DNA of 64,000 nucleotides from Paraburkholderia phosphatilytica (GCF_003443895.1 NZ_QQOA01000027.1:37119-101118); one strand, 5' to 3'. Positions 34,203 to 42,920 are shown, numbered from the stretch's first letter. Program-made: numbers and translations. The notes: generated by a model from the sequence alone, not told the origin.

Positions 34203-34618
34203 TCGTTCTCGATACCAACGTACTGTCCGAAACCCTGAGATCGGTACCGGATCCTCGAGTGCTGGAGTGGTTTGGTGCCCAGCGGCGTGCAGCGCTCTTC
34301 ACCACAAGCATCACGCGCGCTGAAATTCTGTATGGCGTTGGATTGATGGCTGACGGCTCGCGCAAACAGGCGCTATCGACTGCAGTTGTGGCTATTTTCG
34401 AAGAAGACTTCGCTGGCAGACTCCTGAGCTTTGATGGCGACGCCGCCGACGTCTATTCGGAAATCGCCGTGTCGCGCAGGAGCGCAGGTCGACCGATTAG
34501 CCAGTTCGACGCGATGATCGCTGCGGTCACAAAATCCAGAGGCGCGACATTGGCGACGCGAAACGTGAAAGACTTTGTCGACTGCGGCCTCGAAGTGGTC
34601 GATCCCTGGGCTGACTGA
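34199..34618 (+). CDS. FitB-like PIN-domain toxin
   Basis: A 139-aa PIN-domain nuclease toxin. Acidic active-site residues: Asp5 in 'VLDTNVLSE', Glu in 'TSITRAEILYG' (about 42), Asp in 'PISQFDAMIAAV' (about 104) and Asp in 'LATRNVKDFVD' (about 123). The 'LDTNVLSE' and 'QFDAMIAA' motifs suit the FitB/VapC branch, which probably cleaves RNA, often tRNA. It is coupled to the antitoxin by a 4-bp overlap and is intact. Confidence 0.9.
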   Translation: MIVLDTNVLSETLRSVPDPRVLEWFGAQRRAALFTTSITRAEILYGVGLMADGSRKQALSTAVVAIFEEDFAGRLLSFDGDAADVYSEIAVSRRSAGRPISQFDAMIAAVTKSRGATLATRNVKDFVDCGLEVVDPWAD

Positions 34619-34876
34619 ATGCGAACCACCCGCGCCATCCACGCCGTCGAGCGTCTGAAAACCCGCACCGGCAACGCGCGCTATGCGGCAGTCAGCGTGT
34701 CCGGCGGCCTGTTCTATCTGGTTGACCGTTCGACCGGCGCAGATGTAAAGGCGAGCGATCCGCTGCCGCTCGACGAATTCGTCAGCTTCGTCGACCAGCT
34801 CGGTCCGCAGAAGCCGCGCAAGGCGAGCAAGCTCGACCTCGCATTCGAAGAACAGATCCGCAACAGCAAGAAGTAA
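34619..34876 (+). CDS. Hypothetical protein directly after the PIN toxin
   Basis: An 85-aa protein with a start codon that immediately follows the fitB-like stop (0 bp). A two-strand pattern ('NARYAAVSVSGGLFYLVDRS') is followed by an acidic helix and a Lys-rich tail. The GC content returns to the genomic norm here, so the gene is probably native and the toxin-antitoxin module was inserted just upstream. I recognise no family. Whether it keeps its own promoter or depends on the module is unclear. Confidence 0.6.
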   Translation: MRTTRAIHAVERLKTRTGNARYAAVSVSGGLFYLVDRSTGADVKASDPLPLDEFVSFVDQLGPQKPRKASKLDLAFEEQIRNSKK

Positions 34877-34900
34877 CGCCGACGGCAGCACGTGCGGCGC

Positions 34901-36046
34901 TCACCCCACCGCCGTCCACTTCCCGTTCGCCGCGCTGCTCGCCAGCACCGCCTCGATGAAGCGATGGCCGGCCACCCCATCGTCGACCGTCGTCAGCAGA
35001 CGGCTTGCGGGCGGTAATGGCAAGCCGGCCTCGATCGCGTCGATCTGCAGCGCCGCATCCAGATACAGCTGCGCGAACGCTTCGAGATAGCCCTCCGGAT
35101 GCCCGGCCGGCACGCGCGTCGCGTGCGCGGCCGCCGCACCCGTCACCCGACCGCGCGTCAACCGCTCCGCTGCACCGCCGAGCGGCGTGAACCACAGCAC
35201 GTTGGGCTCCTCCTGATCGAACGCGAGGCCGCCCTTCGTGCCGTACACCCGCAGCCGCAGCGCATTCTCCGCGCCGCTCGCCACCTGGCTCGCCCACAGC
35301 ATCCCGCGCGCGCCGTCCGCGTAGCGCAGCATCGCCTGCACGTGATCGTCGACGCGACGCCCCGGCACGAACGTATGCACTTCCGCCGCCAGCGCCACCG
35401 GCGTCACGCCCGTTACGAACGCGGCGAGGTGATACGCATGCGTGCCGATATCGCCGAGACATCCGGCGGGCCCCGCCTGCGCCGGATCGGTGCGCCAGTC
35501 CGCCTGTTTGTTCGTGCCGCTCGCTTCGACCGGCTCCGCGAGCCAGTCCTGCGCATACTCGACCTGCACGACGCGCAGCTCGCCGATCGCACCCTGCTCC
35601 ACCAGCTCGCGCGCATGCCGCACCATCGGATAGCCGGCATACGTATGCGTAAGCGCGAACAGCAGGCGCTTCTCGCGCGCGAGCTTCGCGAGCGCCTCGC
35701 CTTGCGCGAGCGACATCGCGAGCGGCTTGTCGCAGATCACGTGGATGCCCGCTTCGAGAAACGCCGTCGCCACCGGCGCGTGCAAATGATTCGGCGTGAC
35801 GATCGCCACGGCGTCGATGCCGTCGTCGCGCGCGCCTTCGGCTCGCGCCATCTCGCGCCAGTCCGCGTAGCTGCGCGCGATGCCCGCTTCGACGGCGCCC
35901 GCCTGCGCGCGCGCCGGATCGGACGACAGCGCGCCCGCCACCAGCTCGAAGCGGTCGTCGAGCCGCGCAGCGATCCGATGCACCGCGCCGATGAATGCGC
36001 CCTGCCCGCCGCCGACCATCCCCAGCTTGAGTCGTCTTGCCGCCAT
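34901..36046 (-). CDS. Gfo/Idh/MocA-family oxidoreductase
   Basis: A 381-aa NAD(P)-dependent sugar or inositol-type dehydrogenase. The Rossmann motif 'GMVGGGQGAFIGAVHRIAAR' is at the N-terminus, the cofactor-side 'AIVTPNHLHAPVATAFLEAG' and 'VICDKPLAMSLAQGEAL' at about residues 80-120 contain the conserved Lys of 'DKP', and 'GDIGTHAYHLAAFVTG' carries catalytic Asp and His. It is the last gene of a sugar transport and catabolism set and follows the isomerase by 23 bp. The start at 36046 ('MAARRLKLG') is favoured over 36073. The substrate is unknown. Confidence 0.9.
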   Translation of the reverse strand: MAARRLKLGMVGGGQGAFIGAVHRIAARLDDRFELVAGALSSDPARAQAGAVEAGIARSYADWREMARAEGARDDGIDAVAIVTPNHLHAPVATAFLEAGIHVICDKPLAMSLAQGEALAKLAREKRLLFALTHTYAGYPMVRHARELVEQGAIGELRVVQVEYAQDWLAEPVEASGTNKQADWRTDPAQAGPAGCLGDIGTHAYHLAAFVTGVTPVALAAEVHTFVPGRRVDDHVQAMLRYADGARGMLWASQVASGAENALRLRVYGTKGGLAFDQEEPNVLWFTPLGGAAERLTRGRVTGAAAAHATRVPAGHPEGYLEAFAQLYLDAALQIDAIEAGLPLPPASRLLTTVDDGVAGHRFIEAVLASSAANGKWTAVG

Positions 36047-36069
36047 GCCCGTGCTCCGTTTGCCTTGCG

Positions 36070-37119
36070 TCACAACCCGAGCAGCCGCCTGATCTGCCGC
36101 TGATCGACGCCGCTCTCCGCGAAATCATCGAACGCGCGTTCCGCGACGCGGATGATGTGCCGCCGGATGAACTCGGCACCTTCGCGCGCGCCGTCCTGCG
36201 GATGCTTCAGCGCGCACTCCCATTCGAGCACCGCCCAGCCCGGGAAGTCGTACTGCGCCATCTTCGAGAAGATCGCGCCGAAATCGATCTGCCCGTCGCC
36301 GAGCGAGCGGAAGCGCCCCGCGCGCTCCGCCCAGCCGCTATAGCCGCCATACACGCCCTGCCGGCCGCTCGGACGGAACTCCGCGTCCTTCACATGGAAC
36401 GCCTTGATGCGTTCGTGATAGAGGTCGATGAACGCGAGGTAATCGAGCTGCTGCAGCACGAAATGGCTCGGGTCGTACAGGATGTTCGCGCGCGGATGAT
36501 CGTCGACGGCCGCGAGGAAGCGCTCGAACGTCACGCCGTCGTGCAGGTCCTCGCCCGGATGCAGTTCGTAGCAGACGTCGACGCCCGCATCGTCGAACGC
36601 ATCGAGAATCGGACGCCAGCGTTTGGCGAGTTCGTCGAACGCGGCTTCGACAAGTCCCGCCGGGCGCTGCGGCCACGGGTACAGGTACGGCCACGCAAGC
36701 GCGCCGGAAAACGTCACGTGCGTGCTGAGCGCAAGCCGCCGCGACGCCTGTGCCGCGTAGCGCAGCTCCTGCACCGCCCACTCGGTGCGCGCGGCCGGAT
36801 TGCCACCCACGCTCTTCGGCGCGAAGCCGTCGAACAGCTGGTCGTACGCGGGGTGCACGGCCACCAGCTGACCTTGCAGATGCGTCGAAAGCTCGGTGAG
36901 CACGATGCCTTCGTTGTCGACCATCGCGCGGATGTCGTCGCAATACGCCTGGCTCGTCGCCGCGCGCTCGAGGTCGATCAGCCGCGCGTCCGCCGGCACC
37001 TGGATGCCCTTGTAGCCGAGCCGCGCGGCCCACGCGGCCAGATGCGCGAGGTTGTTGAACGGCACCTCGTCGCCCATGAACTGGGCGAGGAAGATCGCGG
37101 GGCCCTTGATCGTCTTCAT
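36070..37119 (-). CDS. Sugar phosphate isomerase/epimerase (TIM barrel)
   Basis: A 349-aa AP endonuclease-2/xylose isomerase-like TIM-barrel protein. Motifs: 'LGYKGIQVPADARLIDLERA', 'YELHPGEDLHDGVTFERF', 'NILYDPSHFVLQQLDYLAFI' and 'IKAFHVKDAEF', which carry the metal-binding Glu, Asp and His. Such proteins often act with a Gfo/Idh/MocA partner on keto-sugars or inositols. The start at 37119 ('MKTIKGPAIFLA') is chosen over one 27 residues upstream. It is between the binding protein and the oxidoreductase genes. Confidence 0.88.
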   Translation of the reverse strand: MKTIKGPAIFLAQFMGDEVPFNNLAHLAAWAARLGYKGIQVPADARLIDLERAATSQAYCDDIRAMVDNEGIVLTELSTHLQGQLVAVHPAYDQLFDGFAPKSVGGNPAARTEWAVQELRYAAQASRRLALSTHVTFSGALAWPYLYPWPQRPAGLVEAAFDELAKRWRPILDAFDDAGVDVCYELHPGEDLHDGVTFERFLAAVDDHPRANILYDPSHFVLQQLDYLAFIDLYHERIKAFHVKDAEFRPSGRQGVYGGYSGWAERAGRFRSLGDGQIDFGAIFSKMAQYDFPGWAVLEWECALKHPQDGAREGAEFIRRHIIRVAERAFDDFAESGVDQRQIRRLLGL

Positions 37120-37252
37120 CGTGTGCGTCCTTGCGGGAACGGTCGTGATTCGATGGCGCGAGCGCGGCAACGCGTGGTGCGAACCATGCGCGCGCTTCAC
37201 GCCATCCCTTCATGCTGCTGCCACGCCAACGCGCAGCACTCCACGCGCCCGG

Positions 37253-38230
37253 TCAGAACGGCGAATCCGGGAAGTAGAAGTCTTTCGCGTTCTCCTTCGT
37301 GATCAGCACCGACTGGATGATCGTCGTCGGCGGCAGCTTGTCGCCTTTCAGGCGCGCCTCGGCGGTCAGCTTGATCGCGTCGTAGATGAATTTCGGCGAG
37401 TACGACACGTCGGCCTTGATCAGCGGCGCGCCGTCCATCACGTTCTTCACCATGCCCTTCGAGCCCGCGCCGCCGAACACGATCTTGATGTCGCTGCGCT
37501 TCGCCTGGTCGATCGCCTTCAGCACGCCGACCGCCATGTCGTCATCGGCGGCCCAGACCGCGTCGATGTGCGGAAAGCGCGTCAGGTAGTCCTGCATCAC
37601 CTTGAACGCGTCGTCGCGGTTCCAGTTCGCGTACTTCGCATCGAGAATCTTGATGTTCGGATAGTTCTTCATCACGCCGGTGAAAGCGGTCCAGCGCTCG
37701 TTGTCGAGCGTCGTCGGAATGCCGCGCAGCGCGACGATGTCGCCCTTGCCGTCAAGCGCCTTCGCCATATATTCAGCGGGAATCTTGCCGAACGCGGTGT
37801 TGTCGCCCGCCACGTACGCGTCCTGCGCGCTGGTGTCCGTGAGGCCGCGGTCCACCACCGTCACGTAGACGCCTTTCTTCTTCACCTGCGCGACCGGCTG
37901 CGTGAGCGACGCGGATTCGTACGGGAAGATCACGAGCGCGTTGATCTTGTTGACGGTCACGAGATCCTGCAGCTGGTTCGCCTGGTCCGGCGCGTTGGCC
38001 GCGGTCTTCACGATCACCTTCAGGTCCGGATGCGCCTTCTCGAGATCGCTCTTCGCCTTGTTCGCCCACCACACGATACCGCCCGTGAAGCCGTGGTCCG
38101 CCGTCGGAATCGCGACGCCGAGCACCACCTTGTCGTCGGCACGCGCGACGTTCGCGCCGACCGTCGCCGCGATCACGCCCAGCGCGAACGCGCCGGCGCC
38201 GAGCGCGCGGATGACCTGTTTGATGACCAT
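37253..38230 (-). CDS. Sugar ABC transporter substrate-binding protein
   Basis: A 325-aa periplasmic binding protein of the RbsB (Peripla_BP_4) family. A signal peptide ends near 'VARAD' (about 29-33), followed by 'VVLGVAIPTADHGFTGGIVW', 'NQLQDLVTVNKINALVIFPY', 'AYVAGDNTAFGKIPAEYMAK' and 'IDAVWAADDDMAVGVLKAID'. An AGGAG site lies at good spacing before its start. It is separated from the permease by 160 bp and so may have an extra promoter or a processed message. Confidence 0.92.
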   Translation of the reverse strand: MVIKQVIRALGAGAFALGVIAATVGANVARADDKVVLGVAIPTADHGFTGGIVWWANKAKSDLEKAHPDLKVIVKTAANAPDQANQLQDLVTVNKINALVIFPYESASLTQPVAQVKKKGVYVTVVDRGLTDTSAQDAYVAGDNTAFGKIPAEYMAKALDGKGDIVALRGIPTTLDNERWTAFTGVMKNYPNIKILDAKYANWNRDDAFKVMQDYLTRFPHIDAVWAADDDMAVGVLKAIDQAKRSDIKIVFGGAGSKGMVKNVMDGAPLIKADVSYSPKFIYDAIKLTAEARLKGDKLPPTTIIQSVLITKENAKDFYFPDSPF

Positions 38231-38390
38231 GATTGTGTCTCCTGTTGTCGGGACGCGTCGTGCGCCCGCATGTGTGAAAGCACCGCTCCTCGAACTGCGA
38301 CTGCCTGTGCTGCCGTCATGCGTGATGCCGCTGCTGCTTTATGCCTTAATCGTGGTGTTGCGTCGCGAAGCTGCAAATAACGCAACTGCC

Positions 38391-39410
38391 TCACCGCCGC
38401 CCGCGCTGCAAGAACGCGACGACGATGATCACGACGCCCTGCACCGCCGCGTTCAGATACACGCTGATGATGCTGGTGAGGTTGAGGATGTTCGCGATCA
38501 CCGAGAGCAGGATCGCGCCGATCACCGTGCCCACCACGCGCCCCTCGCCGCCCTTCAGCGCGGTGCCGCCCACTACCACCGCGGCGATCGCCTCGAGCTC
38601 CCACAGGAGGCCGGTGGTCGGTGTCGCGGAACCGAGGCGCGGCACGTAGAGCACGGTCGCCACGCCCACGCACATGCCGGTCAGCACGTAGGTCGCGATC
38701 TTCACGTGATCGACGCGGATCGCCGCATAGCGCGCAACCTGTTCGTTCGAGCCGATCGCCTGCACGTGACGGCCGAACGCGGTGCGATTCAGGATCAACG
38801 CGCCCAGCGCCGCAACGACGAGGAACACCCAGATCGGCACCGGCACGCCGAACAGGCTCGCGTAGTAGACCGGGCCGTACAGATTGGTCAGCGAATCGTT
38901 GAGCGTGAGCGCACCGCCGTCCGCGAGCCAGGTCAGCACCGCGCGGAAAATGCCGAGCGTGCCGAGCGTCACGATGAACGGCTCGATCCGCCCTTTGGTA
39001 ATCAGCAGCCCATGCGCGCAGCCGAACACCGCGCCGAGCAGCAGCGCACACACGATCCCGATGACGAGAATCGTGAGCGGCGCGAACGTGTGCCCGCCGA
39101 CGCCATTCGCGAGTCCGTTCATCAGCCAGATCATCGTGCCGGCGATCAGCGCGGCCATCGAACCGACCGACAGATCGATGCCGCCCGAGATGATCACGAA
39201 GGTCATGCCCACCGCGATGATGCCGATGAACGACGTGCGCGTGAGCACGTTCATCAGGTTGTCGATGGTCGCGAAGTCGCGGTTGAGCAGCGTGCCCGCG
39301 ATGCAGAGCACGATCAGGCCGGCGAGCGGCCCGAGCCCGTGCAGACGCCTCGCGAGACGCAACGCGCGGCCGGCTTCGGCGGTGTCAGTGTGTGCCGGTG
39401 GCATGGGCAA
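38391..39410 (-). CDS. Sugar ABC transporter permease (RbsC family)
   Basis: A 339-aa membrane permease with 8-10 hydrophobic helices. The branched-chain/ribose-type signatures are 'GMTFVIISGGIDLSVGSMAA' (about 69-88), 'GLLITKGRIEPFIVTLGTLG', 'AFGRHVQAIGSNEQVARYA' and 'VVVGGTALKGGEGRVVGTVI' with 'GAILLSVI' after it. Its start overlaps the ATPase gene by 26 bp, so the two are translationally linked. Confidence 0.93.
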   Translation of the reverse strand: MPMPPAHTDTAEAGRALRLARRLHGLGPLAGLIVLCIAGTLLNRDFATIDNLMNVLTRTSFIGIIAVGMTFVIISGGIDLSVGSMAALIAGTMIWLMNGLANGVGGHTFAPLTILVIGIVCALLLGAVFGCAHGLLITKGRIEPFIVTLGTLGIFRAVLTWLADGGALTLNDSLTNLYGPVYYASLFGVPVPIWVFLVVAALGALILNRTAFGRHVQAIGSNEQVARYAAIRVDHVKIATYVLTGMCVGVATVLYVPRLGSATPTTGLLWELEAIAAVVVGGTALKGGEGRVVGTVIGAILLSVIANILNLTSIISVYLNAAVQGVVIIVVAFLQRGRR

Positions 39411-40872
39411 TCAACTCCTCTTCGGTCAGCCGGTCGATCCCGAGCGTTCCCTGCAGGCGGCCCGCGCGCATCACCGCAACGCGGTGGCACAGACCGATCA
39501 GCTCGATCAGCTCGGACGAGATCACGATCACCGCGCGCCCTTCGGACGCGAGCCGGTGAATCAGGAAATAGATGTCGCGTTTCGCGCCGACGTCGACGCC
39601 GCGCGTCGGTTCGTCGAGCACGATCACGTTCGGGTCGGGCTGCAGGAATTTCGCGAGCGCGAGCTTCTGCTGGTTGCCGCCGGAGAGCATCCGCGCGCGG
39701 CCCGCCAGATCGCCGGTGCGGATGCCGAAATCGCCGACCGCCTTTTTCAGCGCATCGCGCCCGGCTTTCAGATCGAGCAGCGGATGCGCGTAGCGTTCGA
39801 GCGTCATCAGCGTGAGGTTGTCCCGCAGGCTCAGGTCGACGTGCAGGCCCTTGCCTTTACGGTCTTCGCTGAGATACGTGAGGCCGCGGCGCATCGCGTC
39901 GCGCGGACTCTTCAGTTCGACGCGCCGCCCTGCGATCTCGACATGGCCCGCGCTCTTTCTGCGCAGGCCGATCAGCGCCTCGAACGCTTCGGTGCGGCCC
40001 GCGCCGACCAGCCCCGCGAAACCGAACACTTCGCCCGCGCGCACCTCGAAGCTCAGGTCGTCGACCCAGCCGGGCACGCTCAAACCCTCCACCTTCAGCG
40101 CGATGGCCGCATCGGCAGACGGCGGCGCCTTGTCCGGAAACATGTCGGACACGTCGCGACCTACCATCAGGTTCGCCATCTGCTGCCGCGCGAGTCCCGC
40201 AGTCTCGCCGCGCGCGACGAAGCGGCCGTCGCGCATCACGATCACTTCATCGGTAATGCGCTCGATCTCGTCGAGCTTGTGCGAGATGTAGACGATCGTC
40301 ACGCCGTCCGCCTTCAGCTTCGCCATCAGCGTGAAGAGGCGCTCGGTTTCGGCGGGCGTAAGCGTCGCAGTCGGCTCGTCCATGATCAGCAGACGCGCGC
40401 GCCGCGACAGCGCCTTCGCGATCTCGACCATCTGCTTTTCCGCGACGATCAGTTCGCGCACCTTCGTGTCCGGATGCTTCGCGAGCCCGACCTGCGCGAG
40501 ATAGCGCTTCGCGTCGTCGCGCATCGCCGCATCGTCGACGAAGAAGCCGCGCCGCTTCTCGTGGCCGAGATACATGTTCTGCGCGATCGTCAGATGCTCG
40601 GCGAGATTGAACTCCTGGTGGATCAGCACGATGCCCGCGCTCTCCGCATCGCGCGAGCCGATGAACTGCCGCGCCTCGCCGTCGATCACGAGCGCGCCGC
40701 CGCTCGGCGTTTCGTAACCGGCGAGGATCTTCATCAGCGTCGACTTGCCCGCGCCGTTCTCGCCAAGGAGCCCATAGATGCGTCCCGGCGTCAGCTCGAA
40801 GCTCACGCCGTGCAACACCCGCACCGGGCCGAAGTCCTTGCGGATGTCGTCGAAACGCACTGGCAGGCTCAT
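39385..40872 (-). CDS. Sugar ABC transporter ATP-binding protein (RbsA-type, duplicated)
   Basis: A 495-aa two-domain ATPase. The first domain has Walker A 'GLLGENGAGKSTLMKILAGY' and Walker B 'LLIMDEPTATLT'; the second has the degenerate Walker A region 'FAGLVGAGRTEAFEAL', signature 'LSGGNQQKLALAKFL' and Walker B 'VIVLDEPTRGVDVG'. This is the standard pattern of ribose/galactose/xylose importers, where one nucleotide site is impaired. First transporter gene after the LacI regulator (90-bp gap). Confidence 0.95.
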   Translation of the reverse strand: MSLPVRFDDIRKDFGPVRVLHGVSFELTPGRIYGLLGENGAGKSTLMKILAGYETPSGGALVIDGEARQFIGSRDAESAGIVLIHQEFNLAEHLTIAQNMYLGHEKRRGFFVDDAAMRDDAKRYLAQVGLAKHPDTKVRELIVAEKQMVEIAKALSRRARLLIMDEPTATLTPAETERLFTLMAKLKADGVTIVYISHKLDEIERITDEVIVMRDGRFVARGETAGLARQQMANLMVGRDVSDMFPDKAPPSADAAIALKVEGLSVPGWVDDLSFEVRAGEVFGFAGLVGAGRTEAFEALIGLRRKSAGHVEIAGRRVELKSPRDAMRRGLTYLSEDRKGKGLHVDLSLRDNLTLMTLERYAHPLLDLKAGRDALKKAVGDFGIRTGDLAGRARMLSGGNQQKLALAKFLQPDPNVIVLDEPTRGVDVGAKRDIYFLIHRLASEGRAVIVISSELIELIGLCHRVAVMRAGRLQGTLGIDRLTEEELIAHATGTH

Positions 40873-40962
40873 CGTTGCGCTCTCCTGTGCTGCTTTTGCG
40901 TGAGTGGTACTTCGTGTGGCCGTGTTACGTGCTGCGTGCTGCGAGTTGTGAACTGCCCGCCT

Positions 40963-42081
40963 TTACGCGCTCGAACGGATTACGAGCCGATGCGGCAACA
41001 GCACGCCCGGCACCGTCGCCGACGGATTCGCGAGCCGCTGCAGCAACAGCCGCGCGGCGGTCCGCCCGAGCTCCTGCATCGGTTGCGAGACGGTGGTGAG
41101 CGGCGGGTCGATCTGCGCTGCAACCGCGATGTCGTCGAATCCGATCACCGCGACGTCGTCGGGCACGCGCCGGCCTGCGCCGCGCAGTCCGTTGATCACG
41201 CCGATCGCGAGCGTGTCCGACACTGCGAAGATCGCGTCGGGCGTGTCGTCGATGCTGCCGGCGCTCGCGAGCGCGGCTGCCGCCTGCGCGCCCGCAGCAT
41301 AGTCGAGGCTGTCGAGATTCACGAGCCAGCGCGGGTCGGGCGTGAGACCGGCTTCGGTCAGCGCGTCGAGATAGCCCTGCTGGCGTTGCTGCGCGTAGAG
41401 GTAGCCGTCGCCGGAATTGATCAGCGCGATGCGCCGGCGGCCGCGCGCGAGCAGATGGCGGACGGCGTCGCCCGCCGCGCGATAGTTGTCGATGCCGACG
41501 TACGGCACGCCGACCGCCTGGTCGAACTCGCAGCAGGCTACCCACGGCAGCGCGCCGGATTCTTCGGCGAGCGCCTGCTGGATGGTCGCGGGGTCGAGGC
41601 AGATCGCGCCGTCGGCGCGGCGGCGGCGCAGCAGGTCGAAGTAGCTGCGCTCGCGCCCGGGGTCCGCGCCGGTATCGCAGAGCAGCATGAAGTAGCCGTG
41701 CTGACGCGCGACACTGTCGATGCCGCGCACCACTTCCGCATAGAACGGATTGCCGACGTTGGGGACCATCGTGAGCAGCAGCCGGCTTTCGGCGGTGCGC
41801 AGATTGCGCGCGAGTTCGTTGACACGGTAGCCGCTGCTTTCGACCGCGGCCATCACGCGCTCGCGCGTTTCGGGGCGCACGTTCGCATGGCCGTTCAGCA
41901 CGCGCGACACGGTGGCGACAGAGACGCCCGCCCAGTCCGCCACACTCGAAATCGACATGACCGCCGCGGCCGGATGCGCGGCATGCGATGGCGCGTCCAC
42001 GCTCGCAACCGGTCGAAGGGGTGGTCTCGCTCGCGATGTCTTTCTCGTCATCGGCATGCTTCCCGTTGGGGCTGGCTGCAC
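40963..42081 (-). CDS. LacI-family transcriptional regulator
   Basis: A 372-aa repressor. The HTH is at about residues 43-62 of the longest frame ('SISSVADWAGVSVATVSRVL'), with the hinge 'NGHANVRPETRERV', and a periplasmic-binding-like sensor domain follows ('LLTMVPNVGNPFYAEVVRGI', 'IFAVSDTLAIGVINGLRGAG', 'VAVIGFDDIAVAAQIDPPLT'). The start may be the first Met (42081), Met9, or Met42; the last gives the usual 'MSISSVADWAG' N-terminus. It heads the same-strand series ATPase-permease-binding protein-isomerase-oxidoreductase and an operator palindrome lies just upstream. The inducer is presumably the transported sugar. Confidence 0.9.
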   Translation of the reverse strand: MQPAPTGSMPMTRKTSRARPPLRPVASVDAPSHAAHPAAAVMSISSVADWAGVSVATVSRVLNGHANVRPETRERVMAAVESSGYRVNELARNLRTAESRLLLTMVPNVGNPFYAEVVRGIDSVARQHGYFMLLCDTGADPGRERSYFDLLRRRRADGAICLDPATIQQALAEESGALPWVACCEFDQAVGVPYVGIDNYRAAGDAVRHLLARGRRRIALINSGDGYLYAQQRQQGYLDALTEAGLTPDPRWLVNLDSLDYAAGAQAAAALASAGSIDDTPDAIFAVSDTLAIGVINGLRGAGRRVPDDVAVIGFDDIAVAAQIDPPLTTVSQPMQELGRTAARLLLQRLANPSATVPGVLLPHRLVIRSSA

Positions 42082-42091
42082 GGTACAGATT

Positions 42092-42105
42092 TGTAATCGA
42101 TTACA
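42092..42105. promoter_or_regulatory. LacI-type operator palindrome TGTAATCGATTACA
   Basis: A perfect 14-bp palindrome with central CG, the form expected for LacI/GalR-family sites, 11 bp upstream of the longest LacI frame. It overlaps the likely promoter, so autoregulation of the entire sugar operon is probable. The assignment to this regulator is positional. Confidence 0.75.
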
Positions 42106-42240
42106 TTCTTGATCGGTCGCGCAAGGATTCGCAAGGACGAATGGGTAGGGATTTATACCGACGGAGGCGGGAGGCGCGACGAACGAATTTTTGGCACTGA
42201 CCGCCCCGACACGCGTGTGACGCCACTTGCCCCACCCCTG

Positions 42241-42260
42241 TCCTTACGCTAAAGTAAGGA
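42241..42260. promoter_or_regulatory. Inverted repeat before the AbrB-type antitoxin
   Basis: Perfect 7-bp inverted repeat tccttac-gctaaa-gtaagga ending 22 bp before the ATG at 42283. Swapped-hairpin AbrB-type antitoxins repress their own promoters through such repeats, so it is a candidate operator. Confidence 0.5.
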
Positions 42261-42282
42261 AATATCAAATGTGGAGCACGCG

Positions 42283-42528
42283 ATGGCTTCTGCAACTGTG
42301 ACGTCGAAGGGACAGGTCACCATCCCTGTGGACGTGCGCAACCAACTCGGCCTTTCGGTCGGCGACCGGATCGAATTTATCCAGAACCAGGAAACCGGCC
42401 GGTACGAAATCGTCCCGGCAACCCGCTCGGTGACAGCGTTGAAGGGCATCATCCGCAAGCCTGCGAAACCGGTGTCCATCGAAGACATGAATGCCGCTAT
42501 CGCCGCGCAGGGGGCCTCTGCCCGATGA
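42283..42528 (+). CDS. AbrB/MazE-family (VapB-type) antitoxin
   Basis: An 81-aa antitoxin with the SpoVT-AbrB swapped-hairpin DNA-binding fold at the N-terminus ('ASATVTSKGQVTIPVDVRNQ' followed by 'LGLSVGDRIEFI') and a C-terminal toxin-binding tail ('KPVSIEDMNAAIAAQGA'). The ATG at 42283 is preferred to a GTG at 42271. It overlaps the PIN toxin by 4 bp (ATGA, 42525-42528). The base composition is lower in GC than in neighbouring genes. Confidence 0.9.
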   Translation: MASATVTSKGQVTIPVDVRNQLGLSVGDRIEFIQNQETGRYEIVPATRSVTALKGIIRKPAKPVSIEDMNAAIAAQGASAR

Positions 42529-42920
42529 TTGGTCTCGACACGAACGTATTGGTCCGTTATTTCGCACAAGACGAGGTTGCCCAGGCACGAAAGGCGAGCA
42601 CCCTCATTGAGTCACTGACGCCGGAACGCCCCGGCTACATCACCCAGGTCGCGTTGACCGAAGTCGTATGGGTGCTGGGGCGCGCATATGGCGCCGGACG
42701 AGAGGAAATCACGCAGGTGATCGAAACGTTGCTGCGCACGAGGGAGCTGGCCGTCGAAGCCGCAGAAACTGTGTGGAAGGCATTGCGGCTATATGCAGGT
42801 TCGTCCGCCGACTTTGCCGACTGCTTGATCGAGCGCACGTGCCACGAGGCAGGGTGCGAATACACAGCGACATTCGACGCGAAAGCAGCCAAAACGGCAG
42901 GCCTGCGACTCATCAAGTAA
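42525..42920 (+). CDS. PIN-domain toxin (VapC-type)
   Basis: A 131-aa PIN-domain ribonuclease toxin. Active-site acids: Asp5 in 'GLDTNVLVRYFAQDE', Glu in 'QVALTEVVWVLGRAY' (about 46), Asp in 'SSADFADCLIE' (about 98) and Asp in 'ATFDAKAAK'. It is intact and coupled to the AbrB-type antitoxin. The pair is compact and has no other accessory gene, typical of a mobile VapBC-like unit. Confidence 0.92.
   Translation: MIGLDTNVLVRYFAQDEVAQARKASTLIESLTPERPGYITQVALTEVVWVLGRAYGAGREEITQVIETLLRTRELAVEAAETVWKALRLYAGSSADFADCLIERTCHEAGCEYTATFDAKAAKTAGLRLIK

Noticed and set aside
38884..42096. A 1070-codon plus-strand frame opposite the sugar transporter genes
   Set aside because: Low-complexity shadow frame over three genes with intact ABC and LacI motifs.
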